A DNA stretch of 49,048 nt from Anaerolineales bacterium (GTDB taxonomy: Bacteria; Chloroflexota; Anaerolineae; Anaerolineales; Villigracilaceae): NCBI GenBank assembly GCA_919902735.1, contig CAKKRM010000092.1, positions 1 to 49,048 on the forward strand, read 5' to 3'. Each line of letters starts with the position of its first letter. Position 1 is the stretch's first letter. A program made the position numbers and the translations under genes. The notes beneath the pieces were generated by a model. That model did no database searches. It saw only the letters and a program-made list of their open reading frames with translations, and was not told where the DNA came from. This document shows, piece after piece, positions 8,729-17,656 of this stretch.

Positions 8729-10105
8729 TTACAACGAAGCAATTTGAGGTTTTAGGGTATGCCATTCGGTGGCTTGCTGGTAGGCGTAGCCAGCCCTCAA
8801 TGCGCCCGATTCATTCCACGGGCGCGCGACAATTTGCAAGCCAATCGGCAGGCCGTCCTTTGTGAAACCGCAGGGGACGGAGAGCGCGGGCAGGCCGGTC
8901 AAGTTGAAGGGCGCGGTGAAGCGCGTCAACTGGCGGGCGCGCTCCACGGCATTTTCTCCTTCCAAAAAGGGCGCGGGGATGGGTGTGGTAGGGAGGATCA
9001 GCACATCATATTGATCGAAGAGATTCTCGCATCTGCGCCGCGCCTCAACCTGGGTGCGCCTCGCAAGCGCATACTCGCTGGAGGTGAATGCCGCTCCCGT
9101 TTCCAGCCGCTGACGTACATCCGCGCCGAACCAGTCTGGGTGTTCCTTCAATCTTTCGCGGTGGAAGGCTGCGCCATCGGCTTGAGTCATCACGGCATTG
9201 GCAAGCGCGGCTTCTTTCAGAAAGTCCACGTTCACTTCGGTGATGATCATGCCCTGCTCCTCCAAAATTTTCGCCGCCTTGCAGATGGCTTCCAGAATTT
9301 CCGCGTCCGCCGCCTCTTCGATAAAACTTCCAATGGCGAAGGCCGCCTTGCGGCCCTGCATCGAATCTATTAAATGACTGGAATAATCTCCGGGCAATGT
9401 TTTTACGCAAGCGGGGTCCTGCTCGTCGTAGCCGCCCATCACTTGCAGCATTAACGCTGCATCTTCCACTTTACGCGTGATGGGGCCCGCGTGGTCGAGA
9501 TTCCACGAAAGCGGCAGGATGCCGCGCAGACTGACGCGCCCATAAGTGGGCTTGAGTCCTACCACGCCGCACAACGCAGCAGGGATGCGGATGGAGCCAC
9601 CCGTGTCTGTGCCTATCGCCGCCATAGCCATGCCTGTGGCAACCGCCACCGCGCTGCCGCCAGAGGAGCCGCCGGGCGTGCGGGTAATATCCCATGGATT
9701 TCTGCACGCTCCGAAATGCGGGTTGTTGTTGGTTACGCCGAGTGCGATCTCGTGCGTGTTCGTTTTGCCGATGATCTGCCCTCCCGCTCTTTTTATTTTA
9801 TGCACAACGAAGGCGTCTTCTGTGGGGATGTTGTCCGCGAAGAATTTCGATCCGCCGGTGGTGCGGATGCCTTTCGTATCGTATAAGTCTTTTACCGCAA
9901 TGGGGATTCCATAAAGCGGCACGCTTTGCGTCCCGGATGGCGGGAGTGCATTTTTTTCAGGCTCCACCACCGTGATAAAAGCATTAAGCGTCGGGTTGAG
10001 TCTTTCAATTTGACGGTAGCAGGCCGAGGCGAGGTCAGATGCGCTTACTTCGCTGCTTTTTACCAGGTCACGCTGGTTGGTCAGGGATAATGTGTCAAGT
10101 TTCAT
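8729..10105 (-). CDS. Amidase (amidase-signature family, GatA-like)
   Basis: 458 residues. The amidase-signature core is complete: catalytic Lys72 (AVKDLYDTKG), cis-Ser147 in TPGGSSGGSA and nucleophile Ser171 in DTGGSIRIPA. The spacings of 75 and 24 residues match those of GatA. Members hydrolyse carboxamides; GatA is the ammonia-producing subunit of Glu-tRNA(Gln)/Asp-tRNA(Asn) amidotransferase. No gatB or gatC lies nearby and the protein is slightly shorter than typical GatA, so a stand-alone amidase is at least as likely. It precedes the membrane propeller gene on the same strand. Confidence 0.88.
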   Translation of the reverse strand: MKLDTLSLTNQRDLVKSSEVSASDLASACYRQIERLNPTLNAFITVVEPEKNALPPSGTQSVPLYGIPIAVKDLYDTKGIRTTGGSKFFADNIPTEDAFVVHKIKRAGGQIIGKTNTHEIALGVTNNNPHFGACRNPWDITRTPGGSSGGSAVAVATGMAMAAIGTDTGGSIRIPAALCGVVGLKPTYGRVSLRGILPLSWNLDHAGPITRKVEDAALMLQVMGGYDEQDPACVKTLPGDYSSHLIDSMQGRKAAFAIGSFIEEAADAEILEAICKAAKILEEQGMIITEVNVDFLKEAALANAVMTQADGAAFHRERLKEHPDWFGADVRQRLETGAAFTSSEYALARRTQVEARRRCENLFDQYDVLILPTTPIPAPFLEGENAVERARQLTRFTAPFNLTGLPALSVPCGFTKDGLPIGLQIVARPWNESGALRAGYAYQQATEWHTLKPQIASL

Positions 10106-10156
10106 ACATCGAAATTATATCCAAAGAAGTTCGTTTTCCCATAGCCTGTCGGTACT

Positions 10157-10193
10157 GAAAAAGTAGGCCACGTTTTAACGTGACCTACAAACT
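10157..10193 (-). terminator. Probable intrinsic terminator of fhs
   Basis: A GTAGGCCACGT/ACGTGACCTAC hairpin is followed, in the minus-strand reading, by a U-run (AAAAA at 10157-10161 on the plus strand). It lies 24 bases past the fhs stop. The stem belongs to the same repeat family as 19182-19236. Confidence 0.65.
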
Positions 10194-10216
10194 TGTTTGG
10201 AATGTCTGAATATAGG

Positions 10217-12184
10217 TTAGAACAACCCAACCACTTTGCCTGTTTTCAAATCCAGGTCAACATCGTAAAAGACGGGGCGGGTGGGCAGGCCGGGCATCGT
10301 GCGCATATCCCCGAGGATCGGGTACAAAAAGCCTGCGCCAGCCGAAGCGCGGATTTCGCGCACGCTGATGCGGAAGCCAGTGGGTGCGCCTTTCTTTGAT
10401 GCATCGGTGGTGAAGGAAAGATGCGTCTTTGCCATGCAGATCGGAAGTTGATCAAAGCCGAGGCGGGTGTAGCGCTCGATCTGTTCCTCGGCTTCGGGGG
10501 AGTAGTCCACACCGTCGGCGCGGTAAATGGCTGTTGCGATCTTCTCGATCTTTTCCTTGATGCTGGTTGTATCCAACGGATACAGAAATTCAAACTTGCT
10601 GGGCTTCTCAGCCGCTTTGATAACCGCTTCGGCCAGCTTCTTCGCGCCCGCGCCGCCATCCGCCCAGTGAGTAGAGACGACTGCATCCATGGCGCCCATC
10701 TTCATTGCGGCTTCGCAGATGATTTCGACTTCGGCTTTGGTATCGGTTGCAAAGGAGTTGACAGCCACGACCACATTCACACCGAATAGCAACGCGTTCT
10801 GAATATGGCGTTCAAGGTTGGGCAGACCTGCGCGAAGCAGTTCGAGATTCTCATCGGTGTATTCGGCGGCAAGCGGTTTGCCAGCGACGACCTTGGGTCC
10901 GCCGCCGTGCATCTTCAAAGCACGGACGGTGGCAACCATCACCACCACCTGCGGGATCAAGCCTGAATAGCGGCATTTGATGTCGAAGAATTTTTCCATG
11001 CCGATGTCTGCGCCGAAACCTGATTCGGTCACAACATAATCGGCCAGTTTGAGCGCGATCTTGTCAGCGATGATGGAAGATTGTCCGTGGGCGATGTTGG
11101 CGAACGGTCCCGCATGAACGGTGGCGGGAGTGCCTTCCAACGTCTGCATCAAGTTTGGCTTGATGGCATCCTTCATCAAGACCGTCACTGCGCCAGCCAC
11201 GCCGAGGTCTTCCGCAGTGACGGCTTCGCCGCGTTTGTTGGTGGCTACCACCATGCGCCCGAATCGGTCACGCATATCTTCGAGCGAAGTGGTGAGCGCC
11301 AGGATCGCCATGATCTCGGAAGCGACGGTGATGTCGTAGCCAGACATGTGCTCATGGCCTGCTTCATCCTTGCCGCGGCCAACTTGCACTTCGCGCAGGA
11401 AACGATCGTTGATGTCGATCACGCGCCGCCAGGTGATGGTCGCTTCGTCAATGTCGAGGCGGGCAAAGAGGGTACGTTCTTCGGGCGTCAAATCGTTGGG
11501 GTTGGCTTTGTTGATTCCCAATTTCTGCAAACGGCGCAGCATGGTGGGGGAGAATCTACGGTTGCCTTTTTTATCCAACGGGCAGAGCGCGTTGAACAGC
11601 TTTTCATCATCCTGCATTTTTTCGTGCATCACGCGCGCATCCAACGCAGCCGCCACGAGGTTGTGCGAGGCAGTGATGGCGTGAATGTCACCCGTCAGAT
11701 GCAGGTTGAAATCTTCCATCGGGATGATCTGCGAATATCCGCCGCCCGCCGCACCGCCTTTGATGCCAAAGGTTGGGCCTTGCGATGGCTGGCGAATCGC
11801 CGTGATAACCTTCTTGCCGAGCAGTGCGCCGAGCGCCTGAGAAAGACCAACGGTGGTTGTCGTCTTGCCTTCGCCGAGCGGCGTGGGGGTGATCGCGGTC
11901 ACATCCACATATTTGCCGTTCTTGCGGTTCTTCAAACGATCCAAAATTTCAAGTTTGATCTTGGCTTTGTATGGGCCATACAATTCAAGTTCGTTTTCAC
12001 GAATGCCAAGTTCCTGCGCGATCTGCAAAATCGGTTTGAGCTTTGCCGCCTGCGCGATATCAATATCCGAAGGCACAGGGCGGACGAGTTTTAACTTCGT
12101 CGGCTTGAAGGCCGTTTTTGCTGCTGCTTTTTTCGGCGCAGCTTTCTTCGCGCTTTTCTTTGCGGGCTTTGTTTTGGGTGCCAT
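10217..12184 (-). CDS. fhs: Formate--tetrahydrofolate ligase with basic N-terminal tail
   Basis: 655 residues. This is 10-formyl-THF synthetase, which joins formate to tetrahydrofolate using ATP, in cytoplasmic one-carbon metabolism. The core starts at [15 protein letters not shown], has the P-loop region [14 protein letters not shown] (residues 102-115), and the folate-site stretch [19 protein letters not shown]. Most bacterial FTHFS proteins are near 555-560 residues; this one is longer, and its first 30 residues are a Lys/Ala/Pro tail ([15 protein letters not shown]) resembling histone H1 tails. The start has a strong AAGGAGAG SD seven bases upstream, so the tail is likely translated. Monocistronic, with its own terminator. 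Confidence 0.95.
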   Translation of the reverse strand: MAPKTKPAKKSAKKAAPKKAAAKTAFKPTKLKLVRPVPSDIDIAQAAKLKPILQIAQELGIRENELELYGPYKAKIKLEILDRLKNRKNGKYVDVTAITPTPLGEGKTTTTVGLSQALGALLGKKVITAIRQPSQGPTFGIKGGAAGGGYSQIIPMEDFNLHLTGDIHAITASHNLVAAALDARVMHEKMQDDEKLFNALCPLDKKGNRRFSPTMLRRLQKLGINKANPNDLTPEERTLFARLDIDEATITWRRVIDINDRFLREVQVGRGKDEAGHEHMSGYDITVASEIMAILALTTSLEDMRDRFGRMVVATNKRGEAVTAEDLGVAGAVTVLMKDAIKPNLMQTLEGTPATVHAGPFANIAHGQSSIIADKIALKLADYVVTESGFGADIGMEKFFDIKCRYSGLIPQVVVMVATVRALKMHGGGPKVVAGKPLAAEYTDENLELLRAGLPNLERHIQNALLFGVNVVVAVNSFATDTKAEVEIICEAAMKMGAMDAVVSTHWADGGAGAKKLAEAVIKAAEKPSKFEFLYPLDTTSIKEKIEKIATAIYRADGVDYSPEAEEQIERYTRLGFDQLPICMAKTHLSFTTDASKKGAPTGFRISVREIRASAGAGFLYPILGDMRTMPGLPTRPVFYDVDLDLKTGKVVGLF

Positions 12185-12275
12185 GATCTCTCCTTGATAT
12201 TATATATAATTCACTTACCCAATTATCTTAATTAACGATAAAAAAGCAAGAGTTTTTCGTCATCTTTTTGTCACG

Positions 12276-13109
12276 TCAGGCGGTTAATAGTGTGCCGACA
12301 TTTTCGCCGCGCAATGCGCGTTCCAGAAATCCGTTTTCTTCCGCTGAAAAAATTTGTGCAGTCAACCCATTCGTTCTTTGGATTAATGCAAGCATTTCCT
12401 CCACTTTGGCTTTCATCCCGCCAGTGACATCGGTACTCGCCGAGCCGCCGATACCTGCCCGCATCTTTTCATAATCTGACAGTTGAATCTCTTTCACCAG
12501 CCTTGTCCTCGCTGGGAAATCCTCCCACACCCCGGCTTCCATTCCCGCCAGCAAAATGCGTGAAGGGGAGAACTGCTCCACTAAAAACATAAAGACATCC
12601 TCCGTCGAAAGGATGGTGCCGCCGAGTTTCTCGTCAAAGGCCACATCGCCATACACCACGGGCAGCAGGTGGACACCTAATGCTTTGCGTATAGTCAGTA
12701 TATTGTGATGGATGACTTTTCGATCATTTGAAACCATCGAAGAGGAGGGCGGGAAGGAGATGGCAGGCACGCCCGCATTGAATAGTGACTCCATCACATA
12801 GCGGTTCAACTCTGCCGCCTGAAAACGGACTTCAGCGAAACCTTTCCAATATTCGGCATCAGACCCTAAAGGTCTCTTAAGACCTTTAGGGTCTATCAAC
12901 CCATCCCGCGTGCCGTACTTCTTCGCAGCCACGTGGCCGAATGAGCCAGAGCCATGTCCCAGAATCAGGAGCAGTTCCGGGCGCAAGTCCAGAACCGTTT
13001 TTATTTCCTGTGTCAGTTCTTTTAATTTATTCAGTCTTGGGGTGTAGGGGATATCTTTGTCGGTGATGAGCGATCCGCCCAGTTTGAGGAGAACGATTTC
13101 TTTTTTCAT
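12276..13109 (-). CDS. ipk: Isopentenyl phosphate kinase
   Basis: 277 residues from the ATG at 13109; the frame is open to 13187, but that extension is encoded by an AACGTT palindromic repeat and is unlikely to be translated. An amino-acid-kinase fold protein: KLGGSLITDK at the N-terminus, GHGSGSFGH (His59, the residue IPK uses to bind the substrate phosphate), and a C-terminal TDVTGGMKAKVEE nucleotide-binding stretch. IPK phosphorylates isopentenyl phosphate to IPP in the alternative mevalonate pathway, known in archaea and some Chloroflexota. Residues about 72-83 (DPKGLKRPLGSD) are encoded by a perfect inverted repeat that looks like an in-frame insertion. Divergent from 13191. Confidence 0.88.
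   Translation of the reverse strand: MKKEIVLLKLGGSLITDKDIPYTPRLNKLKELTQEIKTVLDLRPELLLILGHGSGSFGHVAAKKYGTRDGLIDPKGLKRPLGSDAEYWKGFAEVRFQAAELNRYVMESLFNAGVPAISFPPSSSMVSNDRKVIHHNILTIRKALGVHLLPVVYGDVAFDEKLGGTILSTEDVFMFLVEQFSPSRILLAGMEAGVWEDFPARTRLVKEIQLSDYEKMRAGIGGSASTDVTGGMKAKVEEMLALIQRTNGLTAQIFSAEENGFLERALRGENVGTLLTA
12861..12894. repeat. Palindromic element inside the ipk coding sequence
   Basis: Two 15-bp arms, AGACCCTAAAGGTCT (12861-12875) and AGACCTTTAGGGTCT (12880-12894), are perfect reverse complements around a 4-base spacer. The element keeps the ipk frame open. Confidence 0.9.
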
Positions 13110-13127
13110 AATGCAAGTTTTACCACA

Positions 13128-13165
13128 CTTGACGTTGAACGTTAAACGTTCAACGTTCAACGTCA
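13128..13165. repeat. AACGTT-rich palindromic repeat
   Basis: Overlapping GTTGAACGTT, AACGTT and ACGTTCAACGTT units form an extended imperfect palindrome between the divergent ipk and 13191 genes. Confidence 0.7.
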
Positions 13166-13184
13166 CTTTTCCACATGCTATAAT
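13156..13184 (+). promoter_or_regulatory. Promoter giving a possible leaderless mRNA
   Basis: TATAAT at 13179-13184 ends only 6 bases before the ATG at 13191, so the expected transcription start is at or next to the A of the start codon. The -35 (TTCAAC, 17-bp spacer) is weak. No SD can fit. Confidence 0.55.
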
Positions 13185-13190
13185 CACTTT

Positions 13191-14006
13191 ATGGATATTC
13201 GCGCAGGCGTGATTGCATTTGCTTTTTTTGCGGTGGTTGCCGCCTATTTTTCGATACGGGCGGCCATCAAAACGATGCAGACCGCGCGCAAGTTGTCTTT
13301 TTATAGTTTGCGGAAACGGCAGAATGCCACGGCCTGGAGATTATTTTTTCTTGCCATATTTTTAGCGGGGTTTGCCTACTGGCTTCCATTTTATGGCGAG
13401 CCGCTGATCTACGTGTATTTCCCGCCATCTGCCACGCCATCCCTAACCCCGACGATTACATTGACGCCCACTATCACGTTGACTCCTTCGATCACCGTCC
13501 AGCCGACACTTACTTTAACTCCATCCGTTTCGGATACCCCCACGCTAACCCTCACGCCATTTTTGCCGGTTGCCATCGAAGCTCTCTTCGAGGGACCCGT
13601 AACCCCGAACCCCGAAGCATTATTCACCGCCATTCAATTCTCTACCAAATTTGACGGACTCAACCCAGTGGACCCGAAAACTGTTTTCGAGCTTCCCATC
13701 CAAACCATGTATGGCGGCTTCGATTACAACAACACCATCCCCGGCGTGCAATGGACTGCGCTCTGGTATCGCAACGCTCAGTTGGTGTGCTACGAAACCA
13801 AACCCTGGGACGGCGGCACAGGCGGCATCGGCGGCTACACCGAATGTTCCAATCCCATCGGCGGCTGGCAGGCTGGCGAATACGAGGTTCAAATTTTCAT
13901 GGGCTACGAGTGGAAGGTGGTTGGGCGCTTTCGTGTGTTGGAAAGCCTCGTCACACCGACTGCCACAGGCACGCCCATATTGATAACAGAGACACCAACA
14001 CCGTAA
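13191..14006 (+). CDS. Membrane-anchored protein with Thr/Pro linker and extracellular domain
   Basis: 271 residues. Two hydrophobic segments (about residues 5-25 and 48-66) are followed by a low-complexity linker of TLTPTITLTP units (about 80-120) and a C-terminal domain of about 130 residues with an aromatic/Cys pattern (VQWTALWYRNAQLVCYE, EYEVQIFMGYEWKVVGRFRV). The last part looks like an Ig-like beta sandwich. Probably anchored with its C-terminal domain outside the cell. The ATG appears to be read from a leaderless transcript. The protein ends in another Thr/Pro stretch. Function unknown. Confidence 0.6.
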   Translation: MDIRAGVIAFAFFAVVAAYFSIRAAIKTMQTARKLSFYSLRKRQNATAWRLFFLAIFLAGFAYWLPFYGEPLIYVYFPPSATPSLTPTITLTPTITLTPSITVQPTLTLTPSVSDTPTLTLTPFLPVAIEALFEGPVTPNPEALFTAIQFSTKFDGLNPVDPKTVFELPIQTMYGGFDYNNTIPGVQWTALWYRNAQLVCYETKPWDGGTGGIGGYTECSNPIGGWQAGEYEVQIFMGYEWKVVGRFRVLESLVTPTATGTPILITETPTP

Positions 14007-14015
14007 TTTCTTCAC

Positions 14016-14080
14016 CACAAAGGAACAAAGTGTCACAAAGGAAAAGCCCTCTTTGTGTACCTTTGTGACACTTCGTGGTT
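14016..14080. repeat. Inverted repeat of the CACAAAGG family
   Basis: CACCACAAAGG...GTGTCACAAAGG pairs with CCTTTGTGACAC...CGTGGTTAA across a short loop. It fills most of the gap between 14006 and 14104 and could form a terminator-like hairpin. Confidence 0.65.
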
Positions 14081-14103
14081 AATTCTTTCATAGGTGATTC
14101 ATC

Positions 14104-14592
14104 ATGACCGAAAAAGCATTCCAGGATTACTACCCCGATCACATGGCGCATTGTTACGGCTGTGGAAGTTTGAACGAACTGGGACACCAGATCAAAAGCC
14201 ATTGGGATGGGGAGGAGTCTGTTGCGTATTTTCAACCCAAGCTGCATCACACATCCCTACCTGGTTATGTGTATGGCGGCTTGCTGGCCTCGTTGATCGA
14301 TTGCCACGGCACGGGCACCGCGGCCGCGGCAGGCTACCGCGCCGAAAACCGCGCCATGGACACGGAGCCGCCTCTGCGCTATCTTACTGCTTCCTTGCAT
14401 GTGGATTATCTCAAGCCCACGCCGCTTGGCCCGAAGTTGGAAATCCGCGGGAGGGTGAAGGAAGTAAAGGGGCGTAAGGTTGTGATTGAAGAATGGATCG
14501 TGGTGAATGGGGTCATCACCGTGCGCGGAGAGTTGGTGGCGGTGCAGGTGCCGGATGCGTTGGTGTTGGAGTTGTTGAACGATGAAGGATAA
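14104..14592 (+). CDS. PaaI-type thioesterase (hotdog fold)
   Basis: 162 residues. The pattern YCYGCG-like HCYGCGSLNELG, then HHTSLPGYVYGGLLASLIDCHG and a strand ending LHVDYLKPTPLGPKLEIRGRVKEVKGRKVVIEE is that of the 4HBT/PaaI hotdog superfamily, which hydrolyses acyl-CoA thioesters. The usual HGG motif is YGG here, with the Asp in LIDCHG retained. Substrate not predictable. The ATG follows TAGGTGATTCATC. It is monocistronic, with a strong hairpin 15 bases past the stop. Confidence 0.78.
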   Translation: MTEKAFQDYYPDHMAHCYGCGSLNELGHQIKSHWDGEESVAYFQPKLHHTSLPGYVYGGLLASLIDCHGTGTAAAAGYRAENRAMDTEPPLRYLTASLHVDYLKPTPLGPKLEIRGRVKEVKGRKVVIEEWIVVNGVITVRGELVAVQVPDALVLELLNDEG

Positions 14593-14606
14593 AAGATGAA
14601 AGAAGT

Positions 14607-14649
14607 AAGAAGTCTCGCATTCCCTTTGTGGGATGTGCGAGACTTCTTT
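14607..14649 (+). terminator. Intrinsic terminator
   Basis: Arms AAGAAGTCTCGCA (14607-14619) and TGCGAGACTTCTT (14636-14648) pair perfectly over 13 bp just downstream of the thioesterase. The symmetric A/T flanks mean it could also act for the minus-strand gene ending at 14690. Confidence 0.8.
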
Positions 14650-14689
14650 ATTAAACTTGTTTACCTGTTTAAGTGTCTACCTATTTGCT

Positions 14690-15115
14690 TTATCCAAAAA
14701 ACTCCCTCATTGGCTTGAAGTAAAAATCCTCCCAGCCTGTTTTGTAGCCTTCGGCCTGCCCTTCGGGGATGTTTGTGTGTTTCAATGTTATGGTGGTCGA
14801 GTAGCCCCGTGCCTTTCGGGGCGTATCGAGACCCGTTTCAATCTCTTCCAATAAAATTTCAACGCGCGAGTCTTCGGCATCTTCGGGGAATTCACTCGTG
14901 CGCCAGGCTTGCACGATCTTTTTATTCTTTTCCAATTCCAAAAACGTGCCCCAGATGTAACCGTCCCAGGCGGTGAATTTGCCATTCACGTGCCCGTCCA
15001 CTTTGGCGGGGCTGCCGGTCATGCGGGTGTGTCCCTGCGTGGAGAGAAACGCCTTGTAAATTTCCTCCGCGCTTGTGTGGAACTCAACCGTGAGTGTAAA
15101 TTCATCATTCATCAT
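14690..15115 (-). CDS. SRPBCC/AHSA1-like protein
   Basis: 141 residues. The order of motifs (FTLTVEFHTSAEEIYKAFLS, GHVNGKFTAWDGYIWGTFLELEKNKKIVQAWR, STTITLKHTNIPEGQ, GWEDFYFKPMREFF) is that of the Aha1 C-terminal/SRPBCC domain, a helix-grip fold that binds small hydrophobic ligands or, in eukaryotes, stimulates Hsp90. Bacterial members are mostly uncharacterised. The start ATG at 15115 has GAAGG upstream; a second ATG follows immediately. It lies downstream of psuG on the same strand with a 19-base gap and may be cotranscribed. Confidence 0.8.
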   Translation of the reverse strand: MMNDEFTLTVEFHTSAEEIYKAFLSTQGHTRMTGSPAKVDGHVNGKFTAWDGYIWGTFLELEKNKKIVQAWRTSEFPEDAEDSRVEILLEEIETGLDTPRKARGYSTTITLKHTNIPEGQAEGYKTGWEDFYFKPMREFFG

Positions 15116-15134
15116 TCAGCCTTCATCCTTTTCC

Positions 15135-16061
15135 CTAAATCGCCCACACTTTCTTTTTCGCGTTCATCTCTTTTGCGATCTCGGCGGCGAGGCGGGCGTT
15201 GTTGAGGAGCAGGGCTATGTTGGCTTTGAGGGATTTGCCTTTGGTCAACTCGTTGATGCGACTTAATAAAAATGGAGTCAACGCCTGCCCGTGGATTCCC
15301 TGCTCGATGGCTTCAGCCGACGCTTTGGCAATCATCGGCTCCAGCCTGGACTTTGAAATTGATTCTTTTTCTGGAATAGGATTTGCCACGAGGACACCGC
15401 CCTTCATGCCCAAATTCCAATGGACTTTGGCAAACTCTGCGATCTCTGCGGGAGAGTCGAGGCGGGCGCTGACGTTCAGTCCGCTTTCGCGGGAATAGAA
15501 GGCGGGAAATTCATCCGTTTGGTAGCCGACGACGGGTACGCCCAGAGTTTCGAGAACTTCAAGCGTGGCGGGCAGATCCAAAATCGCTTTCGCGCCCGCG
15601 CACACAACGAGGGTGGGAATCTCTGAGAGGGAACGCAAGTCGGTGGAAATGTCGAAGGCTGATTCCTTGTGAACGCCGCCGATGCCGCCCGTGGCAAAGA
15701 CCTTGATGCCCGCCATGTTCGCGGCGTACATGGTCCCTGCAACAGTGGCGCCGCCGTCCGCTTTTTTGACGATGGCGGTGGCGAAATCGCGATGGCTCAC
15801 TTTCAGCGTGGACTTTGATTCAGAAAGCCGGACCAGTTCCTCGTCCGAAAGACCGATGCGGATCTTTCCATCCAGTAGTGCAATGGTGGCGGGAGTCGCG
15901 CCGTTGTCGCGCACCTGCTTTTCCATCGCCCTTGCAAGTTCTAGGTTTTGCGGGCGGGGCAGGCCGTGGGTGATGACGGTTGATTCGAGCGCAACAATCG
16001 GCGCGCCCAGGTTGAGCGCGCGTGTGATTTCGGGAGAGAGTTGAAAGTTGGGATGTTTCAT
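15135..16061 (-). CDS. psuG: Pseudouridine-5'-phosphate glycosidase
   Basis: 308 residues, full length. PsuG reversibly splits pseudouridine 5'-phosphate into uracil and ribose 5-phosphate. Visible active-site segments: ALESTVITHGLP with Glu26, SHRDFATAIVKKADGGATVAGTM, DISTDL with Asp141, and CAGAKAILDLPATLE with Lys158. The C-terminus HGQALTPFLLSRINELTKGKSL is also diagnostic. The usual partner, the kinase PsuK, is not next to it; instead its ATG overlaps the stop of an SPFH-like gene by 4 bases (ATGA), which implies translational coupling to that membrane pair. Confidence 0.95.
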   Translation of the reverse strand: MKHPNFQLSPEITRALNLGAPIVALESTVITHGLPRPQNLELARAMEKQVRDNGATPATIALLDGKIRIGLSDEELVRLSESKSTLKVSHRDFATAIVKKADGGATVAGTMYAANMAGIKVFATGGIGGVHKESAFDISTDLRSLSEIPTLVVCAGAKAILDLPATLEVLETLGVPVVGYQTDEFPAFYSRESGLNVSARLDSPAEIAEFAKVHWNLGMKGGVLVANPIPEKESISKSRLEPMIAKASAEAIEQGIHGQALTPFLLSRINELTKGKSLKANIALLLNNARLAAEIAKEMNAKKKVWAI

Positions 16062-17656
16062 GGGGTGTGTTTTACGTAGTGGTAGGTGAGGTGAGAGACG
16101 TCGTGCAGGGCTTTTTCGATGCGTTCAAGGTCGATCTGTTTTTCGAATTCAGGTTTGTTTTCGTTTTGGATCAGGAGCCTGGCGGCGAGCAGTTCTTTGT
16201 GGAAGGCTTTTAGGATTTCGACCGCAATGGTGCGCGCGTCTTTTTTATTTGTGGCGTGTTCGGTGATGAGCTGGTAGGCAAAGAGCGGGTCTACCACGTC
16301 CGGGCTGGCGGCAATCATTTGTTCCAGTTCCTTTTTCTCCTTGTTGCTGAGTTTGGAGATTGAGGTCGTTTTTTCATAATTAGCGATGATGATATCGCCG
16401 ATCAGTTGCAGCAGTTCTTCCATTTCGTGTTTTTTCTTCGAGCGTTCGAAGGCGCCGCGTTTCTTTGCGTTTTCGCGCGCAAGGTTCCACGCCTCTTTGT
16501 GATTGTCGAGGATCAGGTCGTTCGGCAAATACCAGGCGCCGATATCGATCCAGTCTATGGCCACGCCGATGCTGGCGGCTTTTTTCTTGAATTCCGGGCT
16601 GAAGAATTGGGCGGTGATCTTCGAGCGGGATTCGAAATTGGGCGGACGGGCTTCCTTTTTGTCGCTGGCCTGGGTTTGCGCGCCGGTCATTTCCACGCGC
16701 ATCTGGGCGATGGTCTCTTCGTTGTTCGCGATCTGGTCCGTTTCCTTTTGGCTGATGCTGGCAAGGATTTCATTTAAGGTGTGGGAGGTGATCAGGTTTT
16801 CCAGCTCCGAAACCACGAGCGGCACCACGGTCGTATCCCAGGGGAAGGGGATGCCAATTGCGCCGGAAGGTTCCGGGGTGATCAAGGCCTGGTTATAGAC
16901 CAGCGCCCGCACGGCTTTTTCATCGAAGAGATAGGCGTCGTTTTCATCCTGGTCGCTTTCGTTATCCTGCCTGCGCAGAATGCTGAAGATGATCTTGATG
17001 CCTTGCGCCTCCAGCGGGATGCCGTCTTTGGTGCGGGATTTGACAGGCAGGCCGCTGACGAACTGGTCGCGCAGGTTGATGATGGCGTATTCGCGTTTGC
17101 CGACTTCATCGTGCCTGCCGATCTCACGGATGCGCTCGAACCTGCCAAGTTTCCACGGCTCGTTGCGCGGATGGATGATCTCCGGTTCGCCATCCACTTT
17201 TTCGAGCAGGGCCACGTTATCCAGATTGACCTGGATCGAACCCGGCCCGCCGATGAGGATGATGGAAGACCTTTCATCCCCTGCGGGGATTTTGCCTTCG
17301 CGGATGGTGATGCGCTCGTGTCCGTAGCCGAAGGTGACTTCTTCCAGAAAATCAGACGCGAGGTCTTCATCGTGCAGTTCGTAAATATCGTCGAGATATT
17401 GGGCCGCCATTTTCCGCGCAAGGTTGTAGACGACGATCAGCAGGGGAATATATTTAATGAAGCTCATGCCGATGACGATGAACTTGTGCATGTTTTCCTG
17501 GGCAAAGAAAACATTCAGGATCATGGCCGCGCCGCTCAGAAGGAACCAGGTTAAAACAATGGCGATACTGCGCCATTTATTCCTGAATTCCACATTCTTG
17601 TCTGTCAGGCCAAAGAGCAGGGAGGCAAGCTTGTCGCGCCGGTCGTTTCTGCTCAT
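16058..17656 (-). CDS. SPFH/band-7-like membrane protein, second of a pair
   Basis: 532 residues. Two hydrophobic segments (about residues 29-48 and 56-76) are followed by a region with GGPGSIQVNLDNVALLEKVDG and LRDQFVSGLPVKSRTKDGIPLEAQGIKIIFSI, a pattern like the early strands of SPFH (stomatin/prohibitin/flotillin/HflK) domains. It then has a helical, charged C-terminal third. A good AGGAGCGGC SD precedes the ATG, which overlaps the stop of the upstream gene (17653-19056) by 4 bases; its own stop overlaps psuG. The two SPFH-like genes resemble the hflK/hflC arrangement, in which two paralogues build one membrane ring. Assignment to SPFH is by motif only. Confidence 0.6.
   Translation of the reverse strand: MSRNDRRDKLASLLFGLTDKNVEFRNKWRSIAIVLTWFLLSGAAMILNVFFAQENMHKFIVIGMSFIKYIPLLIVVYNLARKMAAQYLDDIYELHDEDLASDFLEEVTFGYGHERITIREGKIPAGDERSSIILIGGPGSIQVNLDNVALLEKVDGEPEIIHPRNEPWKLGRFERIREIGRHDEVGKREYAIINLRDQFVSGLPVKSRTKDGIPLEAQGIKIIFSILRRQDNESDQDENDAYLFDEKAVRALVYNQALITPEPSGAIGIPFPWDTTVVPLVVSELENLITSHTLNEILASISQKETDQIANNEETIAQMRVEMTGAQTQASDKKEARPPNFESRSKITAQFFSPEFKKKAASIGVAIDWIDIGAWYLPNDLILDNHKEAWNLARENAKKRGAFERSKKKHEMEELLQLIGDIIIANYEKTTSISKLSNKEKKELEQMIAASPDVVDPLFAYQLITEHATNKKDARTIAVEILKAFHKELLAARLLIQNENKPEFEKQIDLERIEKALHDVSHLTYHYVKHTP

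Noticed and set aside
11081-12094. Long ORFs antisense to fhs, tig (26048-27220), the SPFH gene (16781-17554) and the amidase (8759-9373)
   Set aside because: They mirror the codon structure of well-identified genes, lack SDs, and show no recognisable domains.
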